Source: Kalmanozyma brasiliensis GHG001
Taxonomy: Eukaryota > Basidiomycota > Ustilaginomycetes > Ustilaginales
Length of the DNA: 64,000 bases
NCBI RefSeq assembly: GCF_000497045.1
Contig: NW_015961992.1
Span: 436,259 to 500,258 of the forward strand
Direction of reading: 5' to 3'
Shown here: positions 30,860 to 39,557 of the stretch, piece after piece
Numbering within the stretch: position 1 is the stretch's first letter
Layout: every line of letters begins with the position of its first letter
Notes under the pieces: generated by a model
Seen by the model: the letters and a program-made list of their open reading frames with translations, nothing else
Database searches by the model: none
What the model was told of the DNA's origin: nothing
Position numbers and translations under genes: made by a program

Positions 30860-31408
30860 ATGAAAGCCAGCTCTCTCTTCTCCTTCACCATCGTGGCGTA
30901 CCTTGCACTGTCTGTGCTTGGCATTGCAGGCGCCCCTCCTTTCCGCAAGACCTCTCAGCCAGTGGCTGCCGACTGGTGGGTGTCCTACCTCGACACGCAT
31001 GCTTACAAGCAGCCGCCTTCCATCAGCATCGTGCAACGTGCCAGAGGCGAGCACCTCGCCCAACACTTTGAGCCCTTCCAACAGCGTCTTGCCCGTCTCG
31101 AACAGCTCAAACGGTGAGTATCACTTCAGTCTTCGTGCAAAACATCGCCATGTGTTCTGACATTGCGATTTAGCGGAGACAGCTGGGTGCTGGGCAACGC
31201 AGAGACGAAACGGGTGCTGACGCCCTCCCAACGCGGCACTCTGAGCAAGCCGTTCTTGGCATGGGACCAGGAAGCGCTCAGGGGCGATGTCAAGAGTCGC
31301 GCCGAGCTAGCACGCAGGGTGGAACAAGAGAGCGGGCTGGTGGAGAACGTTGAAGATGTCTTGAACGACGTTGCTATGTTCTTGCCTGACGTTAAATATC
31401 GGTGGTAG
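30860..31408 (+). CDS. E5: small secreted protein (putative effector)
   Basis: Exons 30860-31113 and 31174-31408 give 162 residues. Donor GTGAGT, acceptor GATTTAG, phase 2, joining as QLKR-GDSWV. Signal peptide: MKASSLFSFTIVAYLALSVLGIAG. The mature chain has no cysteine. DWWVSYLDTHAYKQPPSISI aligns by eye with the WW segment of E2, and FEPFQQRLARLEQLKR matches the helix before the splice junction in E2 and E4. The second exon (KSRAELARRVEQESGLVENV) is predicted helical but has lost the NPH...QQD block. It is a divergent paralogue of E2/E4 with no known function. Confidence 0.75.
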
Positions 31409-31664
31409 GGCGATATGCTTGCCTTCTCTTTGCGTCCAGTCTCCGATTTCCAAAAAGCTCTACCGTCCTCCGAACTTTGGCGTATCACGTGTGTCGAGGC
31501 TGCCTGTATGAGGGGGTGCATGATGAGACGGAGGCTTCACTTCCAGCCACGAGCGAGATAGCTGCCCTTGGGAGCGCATCCAGGCCGCACACAGAGACAA
31601 GCTGTGCACGCACCTCATGTAAGCTCTCGAACGGATCTTCACTACATGATGAGAAGGCTATGAT

Positions 31665-32564
31665 CTAGACATGACGCGGCCCCCTCTGCACCGCCTCTTG
31701 AACGCCCTCGACGAGGTCGTGTGCCGCACTCGATGCCGACTCGGGCGCCTCCTGCCATCGTCTCGGCGTGGAGCTCTGCAGTCGCGCCCTCAAATCGTTC
31801 CCCTCTACTTCTGGACTCGCCCCGACTTGCGGCGTGTGAGTCCACCTCTTAGGCGTGCTGCTCTCCAAATCGCCCCGCCCCACGGGCGCCCCTCTCCACC
31901 CACTTCGTCCGTCCGTACGTTCCCTCTCCTCTGCTCTTCTCTCTTCCTCGACCTTTGCGACACCCAACCTCTCCAAATACGCCAAATGCTCTCTCCACCT
32001 CCCCTCTTCCCCCCCTCGTTCCGCGGCCGCACTCTGGCCAACAGCCAAAAATGCGCCCCAATGCCTATACATTGATTCCTCCCAGCGTCTCCACTCGGGT
32101 GCCAAACTCGCATATCTCAGCGCGGTAGCTATCTGCGTGTATCGCAACAAGACGGAGAGCTCGCCCAGTTGCATCTCGTGTTGAAGCAAGACGGAGAAGT
32201 GGGCCTTGCGGGAGGTTTCCAGCTCGATAGTCTGGGTGAGGAGTGCGATGGAGCGGAGGAGCTGCTGTTCTTTGAGCCAGACCGCAAATGGCGGTGGAGT
32301 GGGGTATAGGATGGGATGATAGCGGAGATGAAGGGTCGAGAGGTAGTGCGTGTGAAGGGAGGATTCGCGCCAGAAGGAGGGCGGGCCGAGGATGGGGTAG
32401 AGAGAGGAAGAGGGAGGGTAGTCGAAGGGTTCGAGTGATGCTCCTCGGGAAAGGAGGGCGCGGCCGGCGGGTGGGGCGATGGGCGGCGGCGAGGATCGAT
32501 CGGAGCCGGCGGCGAGCACAGGGAGGAGCTGGAAGAGGTGGTAGAGGAGGATGAGGAGAAGCAT
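31665..32564 (-). CDS. E6: secreted protein, intronless (putative effector-cluster member)
   Basis: The protein has 299 residues from the ATG at 32564, chosen because it starts a signal peptide (MLLLILLYHLFQLLPVLA). No cysteine is present after cleavage. The first half is Pro/Ser/Tyr-rich, then helical (FAVWLKEQQLLRSIALLTQT, and a region around HFSVLLQHEMQLGELSVLL). The C-terminal third is Arg/Glu-rich and carries two copies of an SSTPxRW motif about 30 residues apart. The LLRSIALL helix recalls the junction helix of E2/E4 (VRSSIL), but overall similarity is weak, so cluster membership rests on position, signal peptide and lack of cysteine. Strong strand asymmetry (CT-rich coding strand) is notable. 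Confidence 0.6.
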   Translation of the reverse strand: MLLLILLYHLFQLLPVLAAGSDRSSPPPIAPPAGRALLSRGASLEPFDYPPSSSLYPILGPPSFWRESSLHTHYLSTLHLRYHPILYPTPPPFAVWLKEQQLLRSIALLTQTIELETSRKAHFSVLLQHEMQLGELSVLLRYTQIATALRYASLAPEWRRWEESMYRHWGAFLAVGQSAAAERGGEEGRWREHLAYLERLGVAKVEEERRAEERERTDGRSGWRGAPVGRGDLESSTPKRWTHTPQVGASPEVEGNDLRARLQSSTPRRWQEAPESASSAAHDLVEGVQEAVQRGPRHV

Positions 32565-33218
32565 GTTGGGGGATCTGGTGACAGTCGAGAGTGGTGGTAG
32601 AGCAAGTGAAGGGATCCGAGCGCACTGAGCCGATGTCAAGATGAGTCGTTCGACCCACGCAAAAGGAGGCGATGGTAGGAATGGGGGCATTCGAGTGAGC
32701 GAGCTCGTTGTCGTTCACCAAGCAGGGGTCGACTTCATCAGCGAAGCGGGCGTGGTGATTGTCGGCATCGGCCCCGTGCGAGGTCGAATGAAGTTGCCGC
32801 AGACCGCCACGAACGCAACAACCCATCGCCCACCAACCATGTCACGCTTGTATTTCGCCCACGCCTCACTTCGTATCCATCCACAAAGGATCTGATCGAG
32901 ATGGCAGATGGCAAGGCATTGGACGAGCTGCGAGCACCGTCAAGGAAGGCGGCCAAGTTGGACAGCGGTCCTGAAAAGTCGAACCCCGCTCCGAAAAGCC
33001 GCGGCTTTCCCATCGGTATGCAAAGCTGATAAACGTGGCTTTTTGTGTTGACAACGCAGCTGCAGGTGGTGCGTCAGGGCGCTTACCGAGCCGCGTGCCC
33101 TGGTCATGTTGATAGCCATCCGCATACAACGGAGCCTTTCTTCTTCCCCCCCACATCAAATCCTTCCTATCACACTCGACAGCCTACACTCGTCAACGGC
33201 GCGAAGAGAGGCGGCACG
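32565..33218. promoter_or_regulatory. divergent promoter, E6 / alpha-beta hydrolase
   Basis: A 654-bp region between divergent starts, at the right edge of the secreted-protein cluster. No gene is evident in it. Confidence 0.45.
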
Positions 33219-35063
33219 ATGAAGACGCAAGCGGGGCACCACAGCCATCTGCAGATACCCTTATGGTCGTTCTATACCCCAACACCGTTTCCGGCTCTCG
33301 AACAGCGACTGTTTCCACCACGCCATCGGCAGACGCTGGAGTACACGTCGGCTGCCAAGTTCATATCGATCCTGCGGGTGTTCTATGTGCTGTTCGTTGT
33401 GGTACCGATCCACACGGCTGCGGCGGTGCTCAGCCATGCGCTGTACCCAAAGTTGAAATGGCTAGAGAGAGGATGGGGGACGGGGACCTTTCCGACAAGG
33501 CTGCCGGCGTGGGGGCTGGGTCAGACGATCGGGGTGCCGCTCGTAGGCAGTTTGTTTTGGGCCCTCGTCTACGGGTCTCCGAAAGGCATGGACTGGCGTG
33601 AAGAGCGTACGATCCCGCGGACGAGCAAGTGGTTGTTCGGACGAGGACACGAGGGGTGGTGCATCGAAGCTGAGGGCGTCACCCTTCCCGCGCTGCCCAC
33701 TGCATCGCAAAGCAATGGTCACTCCCACTCCAACAGCAACGGCGGGATCAAACAGCGCAAGATCAACGGTCGCGGAACCATCGCAAACAAAGACTTCATC
33801 GACGCCGCCGCCGACCCAACCACTCTCCACGCCACCGACGTCGCCCCCTCTGCCAAGCCCTACGATGCGCTCGCCGAGGGCGTCCCAACGGACATCCTGC
33901 GCGGCGCCGTCAAAGGGACACTGTTCGGTGTGGAACCAAAAGAAGTGGCCGCCTTCTGGCAGTGGAAGAGCGTCGCGTCCGCCGTGTCCTATGGCAAAGT
34001 CATCTCGGTCAAGCCTGGCAACGATGTAGCTGGCATCGGCAGTGGTCCTGCTATCAGCGCTGACGAGCGCATGGTGCTATTCTTCGTCGGAGGCGGCTAC
34101 CACTCCGGTCACGCACCGCAAGGACCGCTCTCGTGGACTGTCTGCCGTCAATCATGCCTCCGCGTACTGGGCGTCAACTTCCGAAAAGCGACCAAGGACA
34201 GCTTTGCCTTCCCCGCTGCGCTGCAGGATGCGCTCGCCAGCTGGGTCTACGTCACCAAGAGGCTGGGGTTCAAGCCGGAGAATGTGATTCTGATGGGTGA
34301 CTCGGCGGGTGGCGGACTAGCGTTGTCCCTCCAGCTCTACCTCTCCGCGTTGCTCTGGTCGGGAGAGGAGGGGCTGGGTCGGGCAAAGAAACTCGTCCTC
34401 CACAGTCCTATGGTAGATCTTACCCTCGGAACAGAAAGCTTCACCGCAAACGACAAAGTCGACATCATCTCGCCCTACATGTGCTCCTTGGCGAGGGACA
34501 ACTATCTGCGGCACGTCATCAGCGTCGATGGTCGTAAGAATACGTTTGTCGATGGTCGGGGCTACGGCGAGGGGAGAGTGGACGAGGTGGCGGCGCGGTA
34601 CGAGCTGGATCCGTACTCTCTCGAGCCTTCTGCGTCGGAGTCGGATAGCCGCGTTCAAGGGGAGATGAAGCGTCTAGCATCGGAACTGTCGGAAACGGTA
34701 TTGGAGCTGGGCGCGTTCCACCCGCTCTTCTCGCTGGGCCTGGACGCAAGGGGGAACAAATACCTCGCCCAGTGTCTGCTGCTCTTCCACCCTCCACCGT
34801 CGCAGTCGGACGCCGAGATGGAGCTGCTAGTCACCGTAGGGACGGCCGAGATCTTTCACGACCAGATCAAGCTCTTTGTGCGAAACCTGCTGGACCTTCT
34901 TTCCCCGTCGTCGCAGGGTAAAAAGGAGCAGAGAAAGGAGGAGAAAGTCAAGGTGAGCCTCGTCGAGTGCGTAGGCTGGCATCACGTCTTCGCGTTCATG
35001 AATCTCCCCGGGAAGGTCAAGGCGCAGGTGGACGACGTGGCCAAGGCGTTTATGCTCTCGTAG
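33219..35063 (+). CDS. alpha/beta hydrolase (HSL/esterase type)
   Basis: A 614-residue protein from MKTQAGHHSHLQ. An N-terminal hydrophobic segment (ISILRVFYVLFVVVPIHTAA) suggests membrane attachment. The hydrolase core has an oxyanion-type VGGGYHSGH, the nucleophile elbow GDSAGGGLALSLQ, an Asp-bearing strand (VTVGTAEIFHDQ) and a late GWHHVF with the likely catalytic histidine. These match the alpha/beta hydrolase-3 (hormone-sensitive-lipase-like) group. A low-complexity insert with SNGHSHSNSNGG separates the anchor from the core. Substrate is unknown; fungal relatives include lipases and steryl-ester or secondary-metabolite esterases. It borders the secreted-protein cluster but lacks a signal peptide of the same type. 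Confidence 0.85.
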   Translation: MKTQAGHHSHLQIPLWSFYTPTPFPALEQRLFPPRHRQTLEYTSAAKFISILRVFYVLFVVVPIHTAAAVLSHALYPKLKWLERGWGTGTFPTRLPAWGLGQTIGVPLVGSLFWALVYGSPKGMDWREERTIPRTSKWLFGRGHEGWCIEAEGVTLPALPTASQSNGHSHSNSNGGIKQRKINGRGTIANKDFIDAAADPTTLHATDVAPSAKPYDALAEGVPTDILRGAVKGTLFGVEPKEVAAFWQWKSVASAVSYGKVISVKPGNDVAGIGSGPAISADERMVLFFVGGGYHSGHAPQGPLSWTVCRQSCLRVLGVNFRKATKDSFAFPAALQDALASWVYVTKRLGFKPENVILMGDSAGGGLALSLQLYLSALLWSGEEGLGRAKKLVLHSPMVDLTLGTESFTANDKVDIISPYMCSLARDNYLRHVISVDGRKNTFVDGRGYGEGRVDEVAARYELDPYSLEPSASESDSRVQGEMKRLASELSETVLELGAFHPLFSLGLDARGNKYLAQCLLLFHPPPSQSDAEMELLVTVGTAEIFHDQIKLFVRNLLDLLSPSSQGKKEQRKEEKVKVSLVECVGWHHVFAFMNLPGKVKAQVDDVAKAFMLS

Positions 35064-35127
35064 CGAAATGCAAGATAGATGCGATGCAGAGGATGGTGCT
35101 GTGTGGCGTGTCTATGTGTGTATGTGT

Positions 35128-36181
35128 TTATGCAGCGGATCCGTTCGTCGTTGACTTTTGCCGTACGATGACGCTGTTGAAAGGCAAGCTGGTCAGCGAT
35201 CGTTCTCCAGTGATCGTGCGTGTGCGGTGCGACTTACTGAAAGTGACTTAACCCAGGCACGGTGCGCAGATTGGGTGGGTTGCAGAACCACGCTGTCTCG
35301 TACTCTCCCTCTGGCCACTTGGCCTCGACAAACCTCGTTACATGTCTCGAAGCCCAGGCGTGGGCCTTGCTCACCTCCTCTCTCGAGACTTGCGCGCCGT
35401 TCTCCAGCCTTGCTTGCGAGTAGGTCCCCACAACCTCTGGCACCTCTCTCCCTTGAAACCTATACTTCGGCTCGAGCGTAAACCCCGTGAAGCCCCGGAT
35501 ACCGTCCCCCGTAATGCACGCGTAGAGCTCCTCCCTCATTCCTTCATCGAACGGCGTGTCGGGCGTCTCAAACAGCGACGGGTGCAAGATGGGCAGTTTG
35601 CTCCAAACACACCAGTGCGTAGCCCCCGCTGGTACGCCATACGGCCAATCGTTCGGAATCACTTTCACCAACCCACCTTCTTCTGTGTCCTCCACGAAGT
35701 GACGCAGTTCCACGCCCGTGACTGGATGCGGAAGGGTCTTTTCGGGCCAAGTCTCTTTGACTTCTACCATGGGGGTTCCTGGTGTGCTCGTCCCGGAAGC
35801 GCTGCCCATCACGGCAAAGGGATCCTTCTGCGGGCGATCGAGCATGTTTGGTGGTGGAGGACCGACAGCTTCCTCAGCAGGCCAGCCGAGGCGGACGGTG
35901 CGAATGTAGTTTTCTATCGACCCATGCGCCGCGCGTGCAGTGGGCGCGAATGCTCGGTAGGCCGTATCGCACACCGGATCGCGAAAGAGCTGGTCCAGAT
36001 CGCCCGTGGCGAGGATGCGGATGATGTACGACCATGTCATGAACGGTGAGGGACCGGGAAAGGGCGGGTTCGGGAAGAAGGTGGACGGTGTGCGGTCGTC
36101 GATGTACGAGGGAAGGTGGAGCGACACGAGTGGGTCGATGGCGGAGCCGCTCGACTGCGGTGGTGGGTCGTTGTTGGCCAT
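35128..36181 (-). CDS. DUF3605 protein (N-acetylglucosamine-induced protein 1-like), two exons
   Basis: Exon 1 is 36181-35238. A GTAAGT donor at 35237 interrupts the frame just before an apparent stop. A 64-nt intron ends CAACAG at 35174 and exon 2 (35173-35128) adds HVIVRQKSTTNGSAA, for 329 residues. The junction GLSHF-HVIVR restores the family's usual ending. Family motifs are visible: NDWPYGVP, THWCVWSKLPI, GFTLEPKYRFQG and TAWFCNPPNLRTVPGL. DUF3605 proteins are widespread in fungi and include a Candida protein induced by N-acetylglucosamine; biochemical role is unknown. Reading through instead would truncate the conserved C-terminus. Confidence 0.8.
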
Positions 36182-36763
36182 CGTGCTAGGAGTCTGATGT
36201 GCGTATCTATGAAGAGCGTGGAGTCTATCGCGTGCGTGAAGGAAGCTTGTCGTACGTGTCGAAAGCGTGCGTCGATTGAGATGGGGATCAAGAAGGAGGG
36301 GAGGATGGAGGTGTTGGGTAAAGGATCGTCGCGGAGTTGGACTTTGAAATTAAGAGTGGTCCCTCCTCCCCGCCGTGGGGAATTTGGGCGCGTCTGGGCG
36401 TGTCTCACGTGGCTGCTGGCTGCTCAGCAACGCCGAGAGGACGCCACCCGGAGTGAGCTGGACCATCATTCTCACAAGCTCCATTGTACTGAACTCACGA
36501 CGGCCTTTGTTCACCAGCATGGATAACAGACAATGGCAGACCTTGCGGTTTCCGAATGAGATGACATTTTGCATTGACCAATGAAAAAGACCGAGCGTAA
36601 AACAATAGAGGAACACGACAATGAGTGTATATGAAGGAGCACAGCCGGAAGGATATCTAGCATATCCGAGGAGAGTAAGCTCTTTTGTCCGTATCCGTTC
36701 CGTGGGAAGACTAAGCAAATGATGAACCTGCGGCCCGTATCCATTCGGGCCGATCAAAGCTCT
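36182..36763. other. intergenic, DUF3605 promoter and GMC 3' flank
   Basis: A 582-bp interval upstream of the DUF3605 gene. The overlapping short frames have no recognisable features. Confidence 0.5.
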
Positions 36764-38677
36764 TTAAGCCTGGCGCTTGATGATGTCGGCGGCGAACTCG
36801 GCGACACCATAGATGGTGGCCTGGATGTGGGCGGCGATGTGAAGGGGCATGATGGAGGCGTCGACCACACGCAGGTTCCTGGTACCGTACACGCGCAGGC
36901 TCGAGTCGACCACACCGCCCTGGTTGCGGGGCAGCATCGACGCGGTTCCAATAGGGTGGTACTCAGTCACCGACGTGGTCTTGGTGTACGTCTCAATGTC
37001 GACGTTGCCAGGCCAGTACTCGGAGTCGACCATGTCGCTGTACACCTTGCCCAGTCCAATGCGTCTCGTGTACTCTGTCCCGGCGGTGGCAATCTTGAGA
37101 TCGAAGGGAACGTCAAAGTAGTTGGCCGCAATGTTGGGGTACTTGGTAGCATCGCTCGAGGTGATGTGGATGTTACCACGAGAGAAGAGATGCTGGTTGG
37201 CAGCGAGGATGGTAAAGTAGGTCTCGTCCGGCTTGGGTGCACCCGTACCGGCGAAGTAGCCATCAATGCCGATCAGCTCCATCTGGCCCACCTTGTCCGG
37301 GTACGAGGTGAGGAACTCGAGCTGCTTCTTGAGCGTCGCCTTGTACGGAGCATTGGACGACGAGACGTACTGCGAAACCTCGTTGATCATCTGCTGCGCA
37401 CGCGCCTTGCCGACGACACGCGCAAGCGAGACGTACGAGATCGAGGGCACGGTCTCGGTGAGGATCGAGGTCTGGTTGGCCTTGTACGCAGCGGCCTGCT
37501 CAGCGGCAAAGGTCTGGTTGGAGCGCAGCGAGTCGAGCGTAGGGAAGCCAGGCTTGAGCTTGTAGACGGTAGCAGAGTAGGTGTGGTCCTGCATGTTCTC
37601 ACCGACGTTGGAGTTCTCGTAGAGCACCTTGACGCCCGCCTTGCCCAGAACGCTCTTGCTGCCGATACCCGAAAGCTCGAGCAGCTGAGGGGTGTTGACG
37701 GTACCACCAGAGAGGATGACCTCCTTCTTGGCCTGGACAGTGTAGGTCTGGCCGTTGCTAGTGAACGAGACGCCGTTGGCGCAAAGACCGCCGCTGACGT
37801 TGGCAAAGTTGACCTTGGAGACGAGCGCGTTGGTGAGCACGTCGAGGTTGGAGCGCGCCTGATTGGGGAAGAGGTAGGCGGGCGCCGAGTAGGAGCGCGT
37901 GTAGTTGGAGGGGTTGATGTCCGAAGGCTGCTGCGAGACACCGACGTTCTCACCAGCCAGGGGCTGATCATTCTTGGGGATGCCAAGCGCCTGGAGAGCG
38001 GGAATCCATCGGCGAACCTGCTGCGAGATGTAGTTGGGGAAAGCGAGCTGGATGGGGCCGGAGGAGCCGTAGTCCGAGGCGACGGGCTTGATGCCGAGCA
38101 GGTCGGCGTTCTGCTGGGAGGGAGCGTGGAACTTTTCCGACTTCTTCATGGCACCGTACAGGTTGTTCCAGTTCCATCCCGGGTTTCCGAGCTGCTCCCA
38201 GGCGTCAATCTCGTAGCGCGACGATCGGTCCCAGACGTAAAAGTTGAGCGCCGACGAACCACCGAGCACCTTACCACGGGGCCAGCCGACGGCGGGGACG
38301 CCGTTGCTCTGGGCCGTAGTCGTGTAGTTCCAATCAAAGATTGTGCCGAGGTCAGCGCCGAACTGACCAGGGGTGTCGATGATGCCGACGCCGAAACCGT
38401 TTCCACCGGCCTCGAGGACACCGACGCTGTACTTGCCGTTCTCAGAGAGACGAGCGGCGAGGGCGAGACCAGCGGTACCGGCACCGACGATGATGTAGTC
38501 GTACTTCTTCTTGGAGAAGGCGGCAGCATCGTTGGAGATGGAGCGCGAGGCGATGTGAGCGTTCTCAGCCATGCGAGCGGCGAGCTCGCCACGAGGGCTG
38601 GTTTTGGTCCATGCGATGGGGTTGGCGGCGACCACGGTGGCCAGGGTAGCGGCCGCGACGAGCGTTGTAGTCTTCAT
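36764..38677 (-). CDS. secreted GMC-family FAD-dependent oxidoreductase
   Basis: A 637-residue flavoenzyme of the glucose-methanol-choline family. The ATG at 38677 starts a signal peptide (MKTTTLVAAATLATVVAA). The FAD-binding GAGTAG is at 65-70, with the ADP-binding glutamate in VGVLEAGG. GMC signature 1 is PRGKVLGGSSALNFYVWDR and signature 2 is ILSGGTVNTPQLLELSGIG. The C-terminal active-site region has YHPIGTASM, whose histidine is the usual catalytic base, and HIAAHIQATIYGVAE carrying the partner histidine. Secreted relatives include aryl-alcohol oxidases and glucose oxidases/dehydrogenases; the substrate cannot be decided from sequence. TATA-like sequence lies about 110 bp upstream (near 38786-38790). 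Confidence 0.93.
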   Translation of the reverse strand: MKTTTLVAAATLATVVAANPIAWTKTSPRGELAARMAENAHIASRSISNDAAAFSKKKYDYIIVGAGTAGLALAARLSENGKYSVGVLEAGGNGFGVGIIDTPGQFGADLGTIFDWNYTTTAQSNGVPAVGWPRGKVLGGSSALNFYVWDRSSRYEIDAWEQLGNPGWNWNNLYGAMKKSEKFHAPSQQNADLLGIKPVASDYGSSGPIQLAFPNYISQQVRRWIPALQALGIPKNDQPLAGENVGVSQQPSDINPSNYTRSYSAPAYLFPNQARSNLDVLTNALVSKVNFANVSGGLCANGVSFTSNGQTYTVQAKKEVILSGGTVNTPQLLELSGIGSKSVLGKAGVKVLYENSNVGENMQDHTYSATVYKLKPGFPTLDSLRSNQTFAAEQAAAYKANQTSILTETVPSISYVSLARVVGKARAQQMINEVSQYVSSSNAPYKATLKKQLEFLTSYPDKVGQMELIGIDGYFAGTGAPKPDETYFTILAANQHLFSRGNIHITSSDATKYPNIAANYFDVPFDLKIATAGTEYTRRIGLGKVYSDMVDSEYWPGNVDIETYTKTTSVTEYHPIGTASMLPRNQGGVVDSSLRVYGTRNLRVVDASIMPLHIAAHIQATIYGVAEFAADIIKRQA

Positions 38678-39531
38678 TTTGGGTGAGAGGGGAGATGGAG
38701 CAAGGAGGAGGACGAGGGAGGAGGACGAGGACGAGGGTGAGAGAAGAAAGGGGAGGACGAGGTAACGCAAGCTGGTCGAGGTCTCTATATGAAGGAAACT
38801 GTGCTTCAGGGTGACCGACGCGGTTGCTCCATCGTCCAGAAAAAAAGGCGGTCAGAGCGGAGGAGCGAAGGGAACGAGACAAGGCTCAGAGTTGGACGAC
38901 GGAAGAAAGAGACAGGCCATGCTAACGACGGTGGGGGCAAGGCGAGCCACAGCAAGAGTGCGCTAAAGGACCGAGGACAAAGCGACGCAACGACCTCCTC
39001 GCCTCTTTGCTCAATTTGGAAGGTTCAAAATGAAAAGCGGTCGTGTCTCACCCGGGAGCAGGAGCAACGGCGGCGGCAACGAGGTTCGACAGAGAACAAC
39101 ACCTCTGACGACAGGCCGTCTTTTCCATTGTGCGGAGAAGGGGGGCAAGGAGGGGAAAAGGGCGGCACATCAACGGTGGCGAAACGAATCTGTTCACACA
39201 TGGACGAAAAGAGGGTCCAGAAGCTGTTGAAATGAGACGGCGATCCGAGAAGCGAGCGAAGCGGGTGAATCAATTCCGCGAAACCACTCCGTATGCTCAG
39301 CTTGGTAGTGGGGCAGCAAACAAAAGGCGGTGTCAAAAACCGACTAAGTGGCGTGGCGTGGCGTGGCGACTCGAGATGGGAGAGCGAGACAGAAAAGGAA
39401 TGATAAAAGGTTAAATTTGAGCGGGTGGTGAAAAGGGCTCAATATGCACGCCCTCTTGGCGTGAGGGCGGAGTCAACAGTTCACCTTCAGTCTACGCTGC
39501 AGGGGCAGTTTTTTTTTTTAAAAAAAAAAAA

Positions 39532-39557
39532 NNNNNNNNNNNNNNNNNNNNNNNNNN
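39532..39557. other. assembly gap (26 N)
   Basis: The N run follows a stretch of T then A homopolymer, so the real sequence and length are unknown. Confidence 0.99.

Noticed and set aside
36719..38686. 655-codon plus-strand frame opposite the GMC gene
   Set aside because: It is antisense to a gene with clear GMC motifs. Long antisense frames are expected with the C/G-ending codon use seen here; the translation has no domain and is Val/Gly/Asp-rich.
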